From Desulfobacteraceae bacterium (GTDB lineage Bacteria; Desulfobacterota; Desulfobacteria; Desulfobacterales; Desulfosalsimonadaceae): 48,154 bases of DNA. Location: the NCBI GenBank assembly GCA_011389515.1, contig JAABUA010000020.1, forward strand, positions 1 to 48,154, given 5' to 3'. This document shows, in pieces, positions 8,481 to 17,696 of the stretch; position 1 is the stretch's first letter, and every line of letters starts with the position of its first letter. The notes under the pieces are model-generated. The model saw nothing but the letters and a program-made list of their open reading frames with translations, did not search any database and was not told where the DNA came from. The position numbers were made by a program, and so were the translations under genes.

Positions 8481-9241
8481 CCCGGGTAGAGTGTAAAGCA
8501 GCGTGTATCGACTGTACCGGATAAACCGAAGCTCCGCTCGCAGAAAAGGACTTTGCCTGTGGTGTCGCGCAGGATGACGGATGAGCACCGTGTGCCGTAC
8601 CCATCGCTGGTGACGAAAACAGGCGACAGGATCTGCTCCCATAGCCTTCCGATGCCGGTGTCGGGGAGCGTCTCATCCGGCGGGCGGGCTGTGTCGGTAA
8701 GGAGCGTAAAGAGCGCTTCGGGTTCGATTTCGTTATTTTGTTCAACGATGCGTGATATGCCCTTCCTGATTTTCTCAACCTTGGGCCAGGGAGTGTTCAG
8801 CAGGCGGTTGCTGAGCCCGTGGATGCCGGTCTCGATTTTTTTTATGCCATTTCCCCTGTTTGAATACCAGAACAGCGAGTCTGTATCGCCGGCCACGAGG
8901 TTAAACCCGCTGTATTCATTTTTCCGTGCGGCCACGCTTTCTACATAGATTTCCGGCGGGGTGTCGTCTTCAAGGTAATTTTTTACCAGAAACCCCCTGG
9001 AGATGCCGTTTTCGATCGTTTTTCCCGGCTCCCTGAAATTGGTGACCGCAGCGATTTTCCCCTTTTTGTTCATGCCGAGCCATGTACCGTGGCTTTTCAA
9101 ATCCCTGCCGGCAAGAATGTCCGGGTTGTCTTTCCAGTAATCAAGCGGTGCGGTCGGCCGACTGTAAAATTCGTCCCGGTTGGCTGCAATGACCAGGGGG
9201 TATGCCGGGTGAACCCGGTATGCGATGGCGATGATGCACAT
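8471..9241 (-). CDS. NRDE-family (TANGO2-like) protein
   Basis: This 256-residue protein of the NRDE/TANGO2 family starts Met-Cys-Ile-Ile, giving a candidate N-terminal nucleophile cysteine. It carries the name-giving Asn-Arg-Asp-Glu motif at about 21-24, followed by TWLGMNKKGKIAAVTNFREP. The family's biochemistry is poorly settled: TANGO2 relatives are linked to haem and lipid handling in eukaryotes, and bacterial members are mostly uncharacterised. The last codons lie in the 20-bp tandem repeat shared with cobO. It is monocistronic, with its start facing the thiolase gene. Confidence 0.85.
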   Translation of the reverse strand: MCIIAIAYRVHPAYPLVIAANRDEFYSRPTAPLDYWKDNPDILAGRDLKSHGTWLGMNKKGKIAAVTNFREPGKTIENGISRGFLVKNYLEDDTPPEIYVESVAARKNEYSGFNLVAGDTDSLFWYSNRGNGIKKIETGIHGLSNRLLNTPWPKVEKIRKGISRIVEQNNEIEPEALFTLLTDTARPPDETLPDTGIGRLWEQILSPVFVTSDGYGTRCSSVILRDTTGKVLFCERSFGLSGTVDTRCFTLYPGNR

Positions 9242-9464
9242 GCTGTTTTTTCAACGTGTCCGCTGTGTTTTAACCTTGTTTTTACTGCCGTATTTTGCTA
9301 AATATTATAAATTTATCAAGATAGCAGGGATTTCATTAAAATCAAGGGGAATCCGCATGGATTTGCCCTGATTCGGACAGACTGGCGTGCTTTTCCCCGG
9401 TCCGTTTTCCATTGATATGCATTACAGTCGTTATTTGAATATACATAGCAAGGAGGGTGTTGCC

Positions 9465-10754
9465 ATGCAAGAAGTCGTTATCGTCAGCGGGGCCAGAACA
9501 GCAGTAGGCACTTTCGGTAGTTCATTAAAGGATGTCGGGGTGGTGGAACTCGGCAAGACGGTTATCCGTGAAGCGGTTGTACGGGCCGGCCTGCGTCCGG
9601 TTCCCGGGGAAAACGCCAGAGAAGAGGCGCCGGACCGCTTACAGGATGCGCCTGACACTGATCTTGAGAAAAATGCGGGCGTATGGGACGAAAGCGCCGT
9701 CCCGGTTGCCATCGATGAAGTCATCATGGGCAATGTGCTGATCGCAGCGCAGGGGCAGAATCCGGCCCGACAGGCCATGATCCATGCCGGTATCTGCAAG
9801 GAAACCCCGGCGTTTACGATCAACAAAGTCTGCGCCTCGGGTCTCAAGGCAATTGCTCTGGGTGCGGCATCGATCATGATGGAAGATGCGGAAATTATTA
9901 TTGCAGGCGGCCAGGAAAGCATGAGCAATGCACCAATGGCGCTCCCCAAAGCCAGGTGGGGGCACCGCATGGAGGTGACGGGAAAAGGGGAAGTGCTCGA
10001 TCTGATGGTATATGACGGGCTCTATGAAATTTTCTACGGCTACCACATGGGCGTGACGGCTGAAAATATTGTGGAAAAATACGGGATTTCAAGACAGGAG
10101 CAGGATGAGCTGTCCGTGCTCAGCCACAACCGGGCAATGGCGGCAATCAAGAACGGCACTTTTGCGCAGGAGATCGTTCCCGTGACCATAAAAACCCGCA
10201 AGGGGGATGTGGTGATCGACACCGATGAGCGGCCCATGGAAACCGATATGGATAAGATGGCAAAGCTGAAGCCGGTTTTCAAGAAGGACGGAACGGTTAC
10301 CGCCGGGAATGCATCGGGAATCAATGACGGCGCGGCAGCCGTTGTGCTCATGAGCGCAAAAAAGGCGAAAGAGCTTGGGCTCACACCCCTTGCAAAAATC
10401 AGCGCTTTTGCCGCAGGCGGGGTGGACCCCGCATACATGGGCCTCGGGCCGATCCCTGCGATTCGGAAGGTTCTGAAAAAAACAGGCCGGTCCATAGGTG
10501 ACATGGACGTGATCGAGCTGAACGAAGCCTTTGCCGCCCAGGCGCTTGCATGCATCAAGGACCTGAACATCCCCACGGAAAAACCCAACCAGCTCGGCAG
10601 CGGCATCAGCCTGGGGCATCCCATCGGCTGCACAGGCGCCCGCCAGACGGTGAGTGCCATCTACCAGATGAAAAACACCGGCGCATCAACCGCCTTGATT
10701 TCCATGTGCATCGGCGGGGGCATGGGGATGGCGATGATTCTGGAGTCCGCATAA
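9465..10754 (+). CDS. Acetyl-CoA acetyltransferase (thiolase) with an internal insertion
   Basis: It condenses two acetyl-CoA to acetoacetyl-CoA or cleaves the product. The 429 residues carry the thiolase set: nucleophile Cys123 (INKVCASGLKA), NEAF near 353, His385 (LGHPIGCTGAR) and Cys415 (MCIGGGMGMA). The ATG at 9465 has AGGAGG at 9451. Compared with the usual 390-395 residues there is an extra acidic stretch of about 35 residues (about 46-82), placed between the first helix and the VDEVIMGNV strand; the frame is intact. It could supply acetoacetyl-CoA to the PHA locus 15 kb away, but no phaB-like reductase is present in the window. I therefore leave the symbol blank (atoB or phaA type). 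Confidence 0.92.
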   Translation: MQEVVIVSGARTAVGTFGSSLKDVGVVELGKTVIREAVVRAGLRPVPGENAREEAPDRLQDAPDTDLEKNAGVWDESAVPVAIDEVIMGNVLIAAQGQNPARQAMIHAGICKETPAFTINKVCASGLKAIALGAASIMMEDAEIIIAGGQESMSNAPMALPKARWGHRMEVTGKGEVLDLMVYDGLYEIFYGYHMGVTAENIVEKYGISRQEQDELSVLSHNRAMAAIKNGTFAQEIVPVTIKTRKGDVVIDTDERPMETDMDKMAKLKPVFKKDGTVTAGNASGINDGAAAVVLMSAKKAKELGLTPLAKISAFAAGGVDPAYMGLGPIPAIRKVLKKTGRSIGDMDVIELNEAFAAQALACIKDLNIPTEKPNQLGSGISLGHPIGCTGARQTVSAIYQMKNTGASTALISMCIGGGMGMAMILESA

Positions 10755-10837
10755 TCGTCCGGAGTTGCTGGCGTGGCAACTGTATACATATTGATTCGAA
10801 AGATTTTTAACGCTATTTGAATATAAAGGAGTCCATC

Positions 10838-11002
10838 ATGTCGATTACCCGATCATTAGGTGTCCTGGTAACGCTTGGCGTACCTTCCATTGTCGGTTCC
10901 GGTATTGTCTGGCAGGCTTCCCACAACTGGATGGCCGTATATGTTTATCTTATCATTTTGGCTTTTGCTGCATTGGGATTTGTCGACCTGAGCCGCAAGT
11001 AA
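10838..11002 (+). CDS. Small hydrophobic membrane protein, 54 residues
   Basis: It is preceded by AAGGAG at 10826-10831, a good ribosome-binding site for the ATG at 10838. The sequence is mostly hydrophobic: one segment at about 6-26 and a second at about 31-49, split by HNW, and ending with Asp-Leu-Ser-Arg-Lys. This predicts one or two membrane helices with a basic tail. I do not recognise a family. It follows the thiolase by 83 bp and may be cotranscribed. A hairpin lies about 30 bp downstream. Confidence 0.7.
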   Translation: MSITRSLGVLVTLGVPSIVGSGIVWQASHNWMAVYVYLIILAFAALGFVDLSRK

Positions 11003-11030
11003 CCGGCAAGCGCCCTGTTTTTAGAAACTT

Positions 11031-11065
11031 TCCTGCCCCGCACCATGTTTGGGGACGGGGCAGGA
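11031..11065 (+). terminator. Hairpin after the small membrane protein gene
   Basis: TCCTGCCCCG and its exact complement CGGGGCAGGA form a 10-bp stem with a 15-base loop. There is no following T-run, so it is either a weak terminator or a 3'-end stabilising stem. It separates the thiolase-side transcript from gyrA. Confidence 0.5.
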
Positions 11066-11148
11066 ATCCTGTATTCCCGCGCATTTTGAACGGCCTGAAA
11101 CCTCGTCAATAAAAAAACAACAACGTATTTTTTTCACCAGGAGCCAAA

Positions 11149-13671
11149 ATGGGTGACACCGATCAGCAGATCTCCGAAATAAGCATTGAACGTGAAATGC
11201 GTCAATCCTATCTTGACTACGCCATGAGCGTAATCATCGGCAGGGCTTTGCCGGATGTGCGCGACGGGATGAAACCCGTTCATCGCCGGATACTGTTTGC
11301 CATGCGGGAGCTGAAGAACGACTGGAACAAGCCCTACAAGAAATCCGCCCGCATCGTCGGTGATGTTATCGGTAAATATCATCCCCACGGGGATTCCGCT
11401 GTTTATGACGCCATCACCCGAATGGCCCAGGATTTCAGCCTGCGCTACCCTTTCGTGGACGGCCAGGGCAACTTCGGGTCCGTTGACGGTGATCCGCCTG
11501 CGGCAATGAGGTATACCGAGATTCGAATGGCGCGCCTGGCGCACCAGATGATGGAGGATATCGACAAGGAAACGGTTGACTGGCAGCTGAACTACGATGA
11601 AACGCTGCAGGAGCCCGTTGTTTTGCCCTCCAGGGTTCCTTCCCTGCTGCTGAACGGGTCGTCGGGCATCGCCGTGGGCATGACGACCAACATTCCCCCG
11701 CACAATTTAACCGAGCTCTGCAACGCCATAAAGGCGCTCATTGATGACACCTCCATGTCTATCAGCGAATTGATGGCGCACCTGTCTGGCCCGGATTTCC
11801 CCACCGGGGGAATATTGTACGGCACCGAAGGCATACGAAATGCTTACGAGACCGGGAGAGGCAAACTGCGCATCCGCGCCGTGATCGATATCGAAAAAGA
11901 CAAAAGCGCCCAGACCGAAATCATTGTGGTCAAGGAGCTGCCGTACCAGGTCAACAAGGCGACCCTTATTGAAAAAATCGCAGACATGGTAAAGCAAAAG
12001 CAGATCGAGGGAATCCGCTATGTCCGGGATGAATCGGACAAGGACGGTATCCGGGTCGCCATTGCGCTGAAAAAAGACCAGATGGCCGAGGTGATTTTAA
12101 ACAAGCTGTACAAGCATACCCAGTTGGAGCACAATTTCGGCATCATTTTTCTGGCCGTGGTCAACCGCCGCCCCGAGCTTTTGAATCTAAAGGAAATCCT
12201 TGAACACTTCATTATTCACCGAAAGGAAGTTATCGTCCGGCGGACCCGGTATGACCTGGACAAGGCGGAAGCCAGGGCCCATATACTCGAAGGGCTTATT
12301 GTCGCCCTGGACAACCTTGATGAAGTGGTTTCCCTGATCCGCAGTGCCGCGTCACCGGTGGAGGCAAGGGTGCTGTTGATCGATCGCTTCGGGTTGAGTG
12401 ATCTGCAGGCCCAGGCAATACTGGATATGCGCCTGCAGCGTCTTACAGGCCTGGAGCGCGGCAAAATCAAGCAGGAGCATGTCGAAATCCTGCAGGCGAT
12501 TGCCCGGTACCGTGAAATTCTTGCCAGTGAGCGGCTTGTTCTGAATATCATCAAAGATGAACTGACCGAAATACAGGAAACATTCGGGGATGAACGCAGA
12601 ACGGCGATCGTTGCCGATACCCGTGAAATCAGCATGGAAGATATGATCGCCGAGGAAGATATGGTGGTCACCGTAACCAAGAGCGGGTATATCAAGCGAA
12701 ACCCTGTCACGCTATACCAGCAGCAGAACCGGGGTGGAAAGGGCAAAACCGGCATGGGCACCAAAGAAGAGGATTTTGTCGAACACCTGTTCGTGGCCTC
12801 GACCCACCATACGTTTTTGTTTTTTACCAACCAGGGGCGGGTTTACTGGTGCAAAGTCTATGACATACCCCAGGGGGGGCGCTCCTCCAGGGGGAAAGCC
12901 ATCGTCAACCTGCTCAATTTCCTTCCCGAAGAACATCTCACAACGGTTCTGGCCGTTCCCGATTTTACCCCCGGACTTACCATTCTCATGTGCACCCGCT
13001 TCGGCGTGGTGAAAAAAACGGACATCATGGCTTTTTCACGGCCAAGATTAGGCGGGATCATCGCAATACGGCTCAACGAGGGGGATGAACTCATCGCGGC
13101 CCGCCTGTCCGACGGCACCCAGAATGTTTTTCTGTGCTCCCTGTTCGGTAAATCCATACGGTTTCATGAAACCGATGTACGCCAGAGCGGCCGCATTTCG
13201 CAAGGTGTCAGGGGTATGACCCTTGCCAAAGGCGATCAGCTGGTCGGTATGGAAGTGCTGATGCACGGAGAGACCCTTTTTACCGCAACGGAAAAAGGAT
13301 ACGGCAAACGTACCGCCATAGATGAATACCCCGTGCAGAGAAGGGGCGGGAAAGGCGTCATTACGATCAAAACGAGCGAGCGGAACGGAAAGGTCGTCAC
13401 GATCCTGCTGGTCAGTGACGAGGACGATGTGATGCTGATGACCAGTTCCGGAAAAATTATCCGGATCGCCATCGGCCATGTTTCCGTAATCAGCAGAAAC
13501 ACGCAGGGGGTAAGGCTTGTCAATATCGAGCCGGACGAACGGCTGGTCAGTGCCGCACGGCTTGCCGAAACCGAAAACGGTGATGCCGGTGATGCCGGTG
13601 ATGCCGGTGAAAACGGCGAAGCAGGGGAAGCCGATGCAAACGGTGCCGGAGATACACTGGAAACGCCATGA
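11149..13671 (+). CDS. gyrA: DNA gyrase subunit A
   Basis: GyrA is the breakage-reunion subunit of the type II topoisomerase that introduces negative supercoils. The catalytic Tyr is Tyr122 ([10 protein letters not shown]). The quinolone-resistance region [10 protein letters not shown] has the wild-type Ser83 and Asp87 in E. coli numbering. The canonical GyrA box QRRGGKG starts at residue 730, which identifies GyrA rather than ParC. The full length is 840 residues, ending in an acidic tail. Part of that tail is encoded by three perfect copies of the 9-mer GGTGATGCC (13579-13605, Gly-Asp-Ala repeats). gyrB is not adjacent. Expression is probably from its own promoter in the 146-bp gap upstream, which I could not place with confidence. 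Confidence 0.97.
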   Translation: MGDTDQQISEISIEREMRQSYLDYAMSVIIGRALPDVRDGMKPVHRRILFAMRELKNDWNKPYKKSARIVGDVIGKYHPHGDSAVYDAITRMAQDFSLRYPFVDGQGNFGSVDGDPPAAMRYTEIRMARLAHQMMEDIDKETVDWQLNYDETLQEPVVLPSRVPSLLLNGSSGIAVGMTTNIPPHNLTELCNAIKALIDDTSMSISELMAHLSGPDFPTGGILYGTEGIRNAYETGRGKLRIRAVIDIEKDKSAQTEIIVVKELPYQVNKATLIEKIADMVKQKQIEGIRYVRDESDKDGIRVAIALKKDQMAEVILNKLYKHTQLEHNFGIIFLAVVNRRPELLNLKEILEHFIIHRKEVIVRRTRYDLDKAEARAHILEGLIVALDNLDEVVSLIRSAASPVEARVLLIDRFGLSDLQAQAILDMRLQRLTGLERGKIKQEHVEILQAIARYREILASERLVLNIIKDELTEIQETFGDERRTAIVADTREISMEDMIAEEDMVVTVTKSGYIKRNPVTLYQQQNRGGKGKTGMGTKEEDFVEHLFVASTHHTFLFFTNQGRVYWCKVYDIPQGGRSSRGKAIVNLLNFLPEEHLTTVLAVPDFTPGLTILMCTRFGVVKKTDIMAFSRPRLGGIIAIRLNEGDELIAARLSDGTQNVFLCSLFGKSIRFHETDVRQSGRISQGVRGMTLAKGDQLVGMEVLMHGETLFTATEKGYGKRTAIDEYPVQRRGGKGVITIKTSERNGKVVTILLVSDEDDVMLMTSSGKIIRIAIGHVSVISRNTQGVRLVNIEPDERLVSAARLAETENGDAGDAGDAGENGEAGEADANGAGDTLETP

Positions 13672-13731
13672 TGTCCGGTTGAGAACCGGCGGCACTTTTT
13701 TGGTAAACAGATGCAAACCGGGTGGACGGAA

Positions 13732-14754
13732 ATGATAAACAGAGATAATCCGAAAATCGGCGTGGCAGGCGCCGGAAGCTGGGGCACTGCCCTGGCGGAC
13801 CTGCTCGCAGGCAAGGGGTTTCGGGTCGATTTGTGGGCCTATGAACCCGAGGTTGCAGAGAGCATCAATTTGGAAAGGGAAAACAAGCTCTTTTTGCCTG
13901 AAATCATACTCCATAAAAACCTCCACGCGTCCAATGACCTCGGAGAAGTGGTCAGCGGCAAGGACCTGGTCCTGATGGTGGTGCCGTCCCATGAAATGCG
14001 CCGTGTAGCGGGTCTTGCAGCAGCGAACCTGCCGAACGAGGCCATCGTGGTTACCGCATCCAAGGGGATTGAAAACAAGACGCACCTGACCATGACCGGT
14101 ATACTCGGGGAACTGCTGCCGGAAAAGGCAAATCTGGCTGTCATTTCAGGGCCAAGCTTCGCCATTGAAGTCGCGCAGCGAATGCCAACGGTGGTTACGG
14201 CTGCTGCGGCAAATCTGGATGTGGCAAATGACGTGCAGGCCATTTTCGCCACTTCCTATTTCCGGGTATATACCAATACGGACGTGATCGGGGTCGAGTT
14301 GGGCGGGGCCATTAAAAACGTCATTGCCATCGCTTCTGGGATTGTGGACGGCCTGGGACTGGGGTTGAACACGAGGGCCGCGGTAATTACCCGGGGTCTC
14401 ACCGAAATCAGGCGTCTGGGTATTCGGATGGGCGCAAATCCCCATACCTTTGCCGGGCTTGCCGGAGTGGGAGACCTGATACTAACCTGCACAGGCACTC
14501 TCTCCAGGAACCACACAGTGGGCAAGATGATCGGCGAAGGAAAGAAGCTGTCGGATATCCTGTCTGAAATGCGAATGGTTGCCGAAGGCGTAAAAACAGC
14601 CAAGTCGGTGTATAAACTGTCTGAAAAACTGGGCGTGGAAATGCCCATTGCGCATGCGGTGCATGCCGTGCTCTATGACGACCTTGATCCAAAAGCCGCC
14701 GTTTACCAATTGATGACCAGAAACCTGAAAAGCGAACTCGAAGACGTGGAATAG
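13732..14754 (+). CDS. gpsA: Glycerol-3-phosphate dehydrogenase [NAD(P)+]
   Basis: GpsA reduces dihydroxyacetone phosphate to sn-glycerol-3-phosphate, the backbone of phospholipids. The N-terminal Rossmann motif GAGSWGTALA and the family segments SGPSFAIEVA, GVELGGAIKNVIAIASGIVDGLGLG, TFAGLAGVGDLILTCTG and SRNHTVG are all visible. The protein has about 340 residues. Two in-frame ATGs compete: 13711, and 13732 which has GGACGGA just upstream. I prefer 13732, but the evidence is weak. It lies 60 bp after gyrA and 56 bp before radC, so the three may share a transcript. Confidence 0.95.
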   Translation: MINRDNPKIGVAGAGSWGTALADLLAGKGFRVDLWAYEPEVAESINLERENKLFLPEIILHKNLHASNDLGEVVSGKDLVLMVVPSHEMRRVAGLAAANLPNEAIVVTASKGIENKTHLTMTGILGELLPEKANLAVISGPSFAIEVAQRMPTVVTAAAANLDVANDVQAIFATSYFRVYTNTDVIGVELGGAIKNVIAIASGIVDGLGLGLNTRAAVITRGLTEIRRLGIRMGANPHTFAGLAGVGDLILTCTGTLSRNHTVGKMIGEGKKLSDILSEMRMVAEGVKTAKSVYKLSEKLGVEMPIAHAVHAVLYDDLDPKAAVYQLMTRNLKSELEDVE

Positions 14755-14810
14755 TGCGTCTTGCCGGAATGAATGCCCGCTTTTGAATGTGAAACCTGCC
14801 AGGAATTTTC

Positions 14811-15530
14811 ATGGACAAGAAAAACCGTCATAAATCCGAAGGCCATCGCCAGCGGTTGAGGGATCGGTTTCTCGCGGGCGGCCTGGAGGGGTTCCATGAT
14901 TATGAAGTCATTGAATTGCTGCTGACCCTGTTCACGCCCAGGAAGGATTGCAAGGATCCTGCAAAAGACCTCCTTAAACGGTTTAAATCGCTTCAGGGGG
15001 TGTTTGAGGCGCCTGTCAGCGAGCTTTGTGAAATCGATGGCGTGGGGCCCAAAAATGTATTCGGCCTCAAGTTGATCCCGGCGGTTTCCAATCGTTTTCT
15101 CGAGAAAAAGGTTGTTAAATCCGAAGCGCTGAACAACGCGGCGGCGCTCTTCGATTTCCTGTACCATTCCATGTCCGCCAGGGACCGCGAGTGTTTCAAG
15201 GTTCTTTTTCTGGATGCCAAAAACCGGGTCATGGCCGTTGAAACACTGTTCGAAGGCACATTGACGGCAAGCTCGGTCTATCCCCGTGAAGTGGTTCGGG
15301 CGGCGCTCAACCACCGGGCGGCCGCGGTTATTTTTGCCCACAACCATCCTTCCGGCGACCCGGAGCCTTCCCGTGCGGACATGGACATCACCCGACGCCT
15401 GGTGCTGGCCTGCATGACGATGGGAATAACGGTTCATGAACACCTGGTGGTGGGAAACAACCGCTATTATTCATTTGCAGACCATGGGCATATTGCCCGG
15501 ATGTGCCGGCAGTTTGAACAGCTGGACTAG
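14811..15530 (+). CDS. radC: RadC-family JAMM protein
   Basis: This 239-residue protein has an N-terminal helix-hairpin-helix region (about 60-85, EIDGVGPKN). Its C-terminal MPN/JAMM domain has the metal-site motif His177-x-His179-...-Ser187-x2-Asp190 (HNHPSGDPEPSRAD). The name comes from E. coli radC, but a repair role for the family is doubtful and the true activity is unsettled. The domain resembles metallo-deubiquitinase folds. It begins 56 bp after gpsA. Its TAG stop is the first three bases of an inverted repeat that closes at 16013. Confidence 0.92.
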   Translation: MDKKNRHKSEGHRQRLRDRFLAGGLEGFHDYEVIELLLTLFTPRKDCKDPAKDLLKRFKSLQGVFEAPVSELCEIDGVGPKNVFGLKLIPAVSNRFLEKKVVKSEALNNAAALFDFLYHSMSARDRECFKVLFLDAKNRVMAVETLFEGTLTASSVYPREVVRAALNHRAAAVIFAHNHPSGDPEPSRADMDITRRLVLACMTMGITVHEHLVVGNNRYYSFADHGHIARMCRQFEQLD

Positions 15531-15618
15531 AACCCATCCAAACATTCGGATTTCGTTTTATCCGCTTGTTTGAATTTGGTTTTTTCGGGATCGAAATCAA
15601 AATTGGTTTCTAACAATC

Positions 15619-15727
15619 CGTTGCATTTATCAATAGACATAATGATCAGGAGAACCCCGTAGGGGTACCCCTACGGGTCCACATTCTGCGGCAATATTTA
15701 TCGTGTCTATACAAGAATGCAAAAATT
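15619..15727. repeat. Miniature inverted-repeat element, family M, copy B
   Basis: Read on the minus strand it matches copy C: TAATTTTTGCATTCTTGTAT at one end and ATTATGTCTATTGATAAATG at the other. It is in opposite orientation to copies A and C. At its centre (15656-15677) is a perfect 22-bp palindrome, CCCGTAGGGG then TACCCCTACGGG. No coding capacity is visible. Confidence 0.75.
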
Positions 15728-15830
15728 AGAATCCACAGAAGACGACATCTTTTTTTGAAATATTCTTTTCTTCGATTGCGATTTTGATTTTGATCCAACA
15801 AATTTGATGCACCCGTAAAAAGTCTCGATC

Positions 15831-15978
15831 AGACGACTTCGTAAAAGTTCAAGATCAAGGCTTGCGCGATCCCGAAGAATGCAGCGTACTTAGCGTACGT
15901 GTATGTCTACAAGGCGTAAGCCGCAAATTCTGAGGGATCGCGCGTAACGCAGATATTGGACTTTTTACGGAGTCGTCA
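15831..15978. repeat. Long palindromic element, family P, divergent copy
   Basis: The ends are GACGACTTCGTAAAAGTTC and, on the opposite strand, GACGACTCCGTAAAAAGTCC, an imperfect 20-bp inverted repeat. Inner arms also pair (GCGCGATCCC against GGGATCGCGC), and a central GCGTACTTAGCGTACG lies between them. The segment TTCAAGATCAAGGC is shared with the arms of the copies at 30920 and 40149, linking it to the same family. Confidence 0.7.
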
Positions 15979-16083
15979 GATTTCGCCAAAAAACAATTTT
16001 GAGATGGGTTCTAATGGACCGGCAGGTTGATTTCTGATCGACATCCGGTTGTGCCGGTTTATATTGTTTACAGGAGTGTCCCC

Positions 16084-16341
16084 ATGGAAAATGACAAACC
16101 GGAATGTTTCGGCGACCTGGAAAAGGTGTTTCCCATGTCTGAGGACGGTCTCCGGCATTCGCCGGAAACGTGCATGGCTTGCGAGGAAAAAACCCAATGC
16201 CTTAAGACCGCCATTTCCGGAAAAAACCAGGTGGTGGTGGAAGAAGAAAAGCTTGACAGGGGGTACCGGTCCGGCCGGGTTTCCTTTCTGGAGCGATGGT
16301 CCCAAAAAAAAGCGCTGCACAACCGGCGCATGAAAAAGTAA
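16084..16341 (+). CDS. Small cysteine-motif protein upstream of pgk, 85 residues
   Basis: It starts at an ATG with AGGAGT about 8 bases upstream and ends 14 bp before pgk, so the two are very likely cotranscribed. The only clear motif is Cys-Met-Ala-Cys-x5-Cys (about 30-39), which could bind a metal. The C-terminus is strongly basic ([11 protein letters not shown]). There is an earlier cysteine at residue 8. I do not recognise a named family. The pgk ribosome-binding site lies just past this gene's stop, consistent with translational coupling. Confidence 0.75.
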   Translation: MENDKPECFGDLEKVFPMSEDGLRHSPETCMACEEKTQCLKTAISGKNQVVVEEEKLDRGYRSGRVSFLERWSQKKALHNRRMKK

Positions 16342-16355
16342 CATACGGAGGAGCC

Positions 16356-17549
16356 ATGAGAAGCATCAAATCGATGAGCCTGGAAGGGAAGCGCGTACTG
16401 GTCAGAGTTGATTTCAACGTTCCCCTCGATGATCAGCAGAACATAACCGATGATACGCGTATACAAGAGGTTCTGCCCACGCTGAAGTATGTGCTGGATT
16501 ACCGGGGGAAGTTGATTATCATGTCTCACATGGGGCGTCCGAAAGGGAAGGTTGTGGAAAAGCTGAGCCTCCAACCGGTGGCCATGCGCCTTGCACGTCT
16601 TTTGAAACAGGAGGTTGAACTGGCACCGGACTGTATCGGACCGGACGTTGAAAAGCAGGTCGAGGCCATGAAAAAAGGGGACATTCTTCTGCTGGAGAAT
16701 CTTCGCTTTCATGAAGGCGAAGAGAAAAATGACAGGGATTTTGCTTCCGCGCTGGCCGGCCTGTGCGATGTGTATATCAATGACGCTTTTGCGGTCAGCC
16801 ATCGGAAGCATGCATCGGTATGCGCTATCGCGGACCAGAAGGAGGAAAAAGGGGCCGGGTTCCTTCTGATCAAGGAACTCAAGTATTTTCAGGAAGCCAT
16901 GGATAATCCCAAGCGTCCGCTGGTGGCCATTGTCGGCGGCGCAAAGGTGTCAAGCAAGTTCAGCGCCCTTGAAAACATGCTGTCCAAGGTCAACAAGTTC
17001 ATTATCGGCGGTGCAATGGCCAACACGTTTTTAAAGAGTATGGGGTATGACCTCGGCAAATCCATGGTGGAAGACGACCTGGTGAAAGCGTCCGGGCGGC
17101 TTCGGAACCGGGCCATTGAAGAAGGCATCAAGTTCTATCTTCCCGTTGATGCGGTCGTGGCCCAGGAGTTGGACCCCAAGGCGGAGACCAAGATTGTCCC
17201 TGTCCAGGAAATTCCCGAAGGCTGGATGGCACTCGATATCGGTCCGGCGACATCCACGCTTTTCGACCTGGCGCTTTACAACGCAAAGACCATTGTCTGG
17301 AACGGTCCGATGGGCGTTTTCGAGATGGATGCCTTCAGCCGCGGAACACTGTCCATGGTATACAGCGTGGCAGATTCCTATGCACTGTCCATTGTCGGCG
17401 GCGGTGATACAGATGTGGCAGTACACACCAGCGGACAGAAAGACCGGATTTCATATATTTCCACCGGCGGCGGGGCCTTTTTGAGTCTTCTGGAAGGGAA
17501 ACCCCTGCCTGGCGTGGAATCGCTGGGCGGATCGGCAATAACGGAATAG
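16356..17549 (+). CDS. pgk: Phosphoglycerate kinase
   Basis: Pgk converts 1,3-bisphosphoglycerate plus ADP to 3-phosphoglycerate plus ATP in glycolysis, or the reverse in gluconeogenesis. Family landmarks are [12 protein letters not shown] (substrate-binding N-domain), [51 protein letters not shown], the WNGPMGVFE hinge region and the C-terminal GGGDTDVAV. It has 397 residues, full length. The start at 16356 is set by GGAGGAG at 16347; the same frame is open upstream and overlaps the small cysteine protein, but lacks homology there. Confidence 0.97.
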   Translation: MRSIKSMSLEGKRVLVRVDFNVPLDDQQNITDDTRIQEVLPTLKYVLDYRGKLIIMSHMGRPKGKVVEKLSLQPVAMRLARLLKQEVELAPDCIGPDVEKQVEAMKKGDILLLENLRFHEGEEKNDRDFASALAGLCDVYINDAFAVSHRKHASVCAIADQKEEKGAGFLLIKELKYFQEAMDNPKRPLVAIVGGAKVSSKFSALENMLSKVNKFIIGGAMANTFLKSMGYDLGKSMVEDDLVKASGRLRNRAIEEGIKFYLPVDAVVAQELDPKAETKIVPVQEIPEGWMALDIGPATSTLFDLALYNAKTIVWNGPMGVFEMDAFSRGTLSMVYSVADSYALSIVGGGDTDVAVHTSGQKDRISYISTGGGAFLSLLEGKPLPGVESLGGSAITE

Positions 17550-17596
17550 CACTCCGGTATTTCCCCTTTGTTTTCCGGGTACTGAAATATAATTAT

Positions 17597-17625
17597 TTGA
17601 CAATGTTATGAAAAAATGCTACGGT
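17597..17625 (+). promoter_or_regulatory. Sigma-70-type promoter before the 354-residue gene
   Basis: TTGACA at 17597-17602, 17 bases, then TACGGT at 17620-17625. The -35 box is perfect. The -10 keeps only three of the six consensus bases, though the region after it is very T-rich. It points at the unknown gene starting at 17697. Confidence 0.5.
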
Positions 17626-17696
17626 ATTTTTTTTATGGATTTATAACGGAGCAGGGAGTTTTTTTTCACCGTATTTTTTCCTGAAGGAGGAAAGGA

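Larger units (their letters stand above)
15528..16013. repeat. Outer inverted repeat framing the radC downstream gap
   Basis: TAGAACCCATCCAAACATT at 15528 is mirrored by CAATTTTGAGATGGGTTCTA ending at 16013, whose complement is TAGAACCCATCTCAAAATTG. The same end sequence (TAGAACTTATCTCAACATT on the minus strand) recurs at 30903-30921 next to another palindromic repeat. The 550-bp gap between radC and the next gene holds this frame, one family M copy and one family P copy; I see no coding sequence in it. Confidence 0.6.

Noticed and set aside
9387-9464. N-terminal extension of the thiolase (ATG at 9387)
   Set aside because: The 26 extra residues precede the family start, and AGGAGG lies directly before the ATG at 9465.
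9465-10754. Naming the thiolase phaA
   Set aside because: It is 15 kb from the PHA genes and no phaB reductase is seen in the window; a general acetyl-CoA acetyltransferase role is equally likely.
12216-12830. 204-codon minus-strand ORF inside gyrA
   Set aside because: It overlaps conserved GyrA sequence throughout, and its translation is Ser/Arg-rich with no motif.
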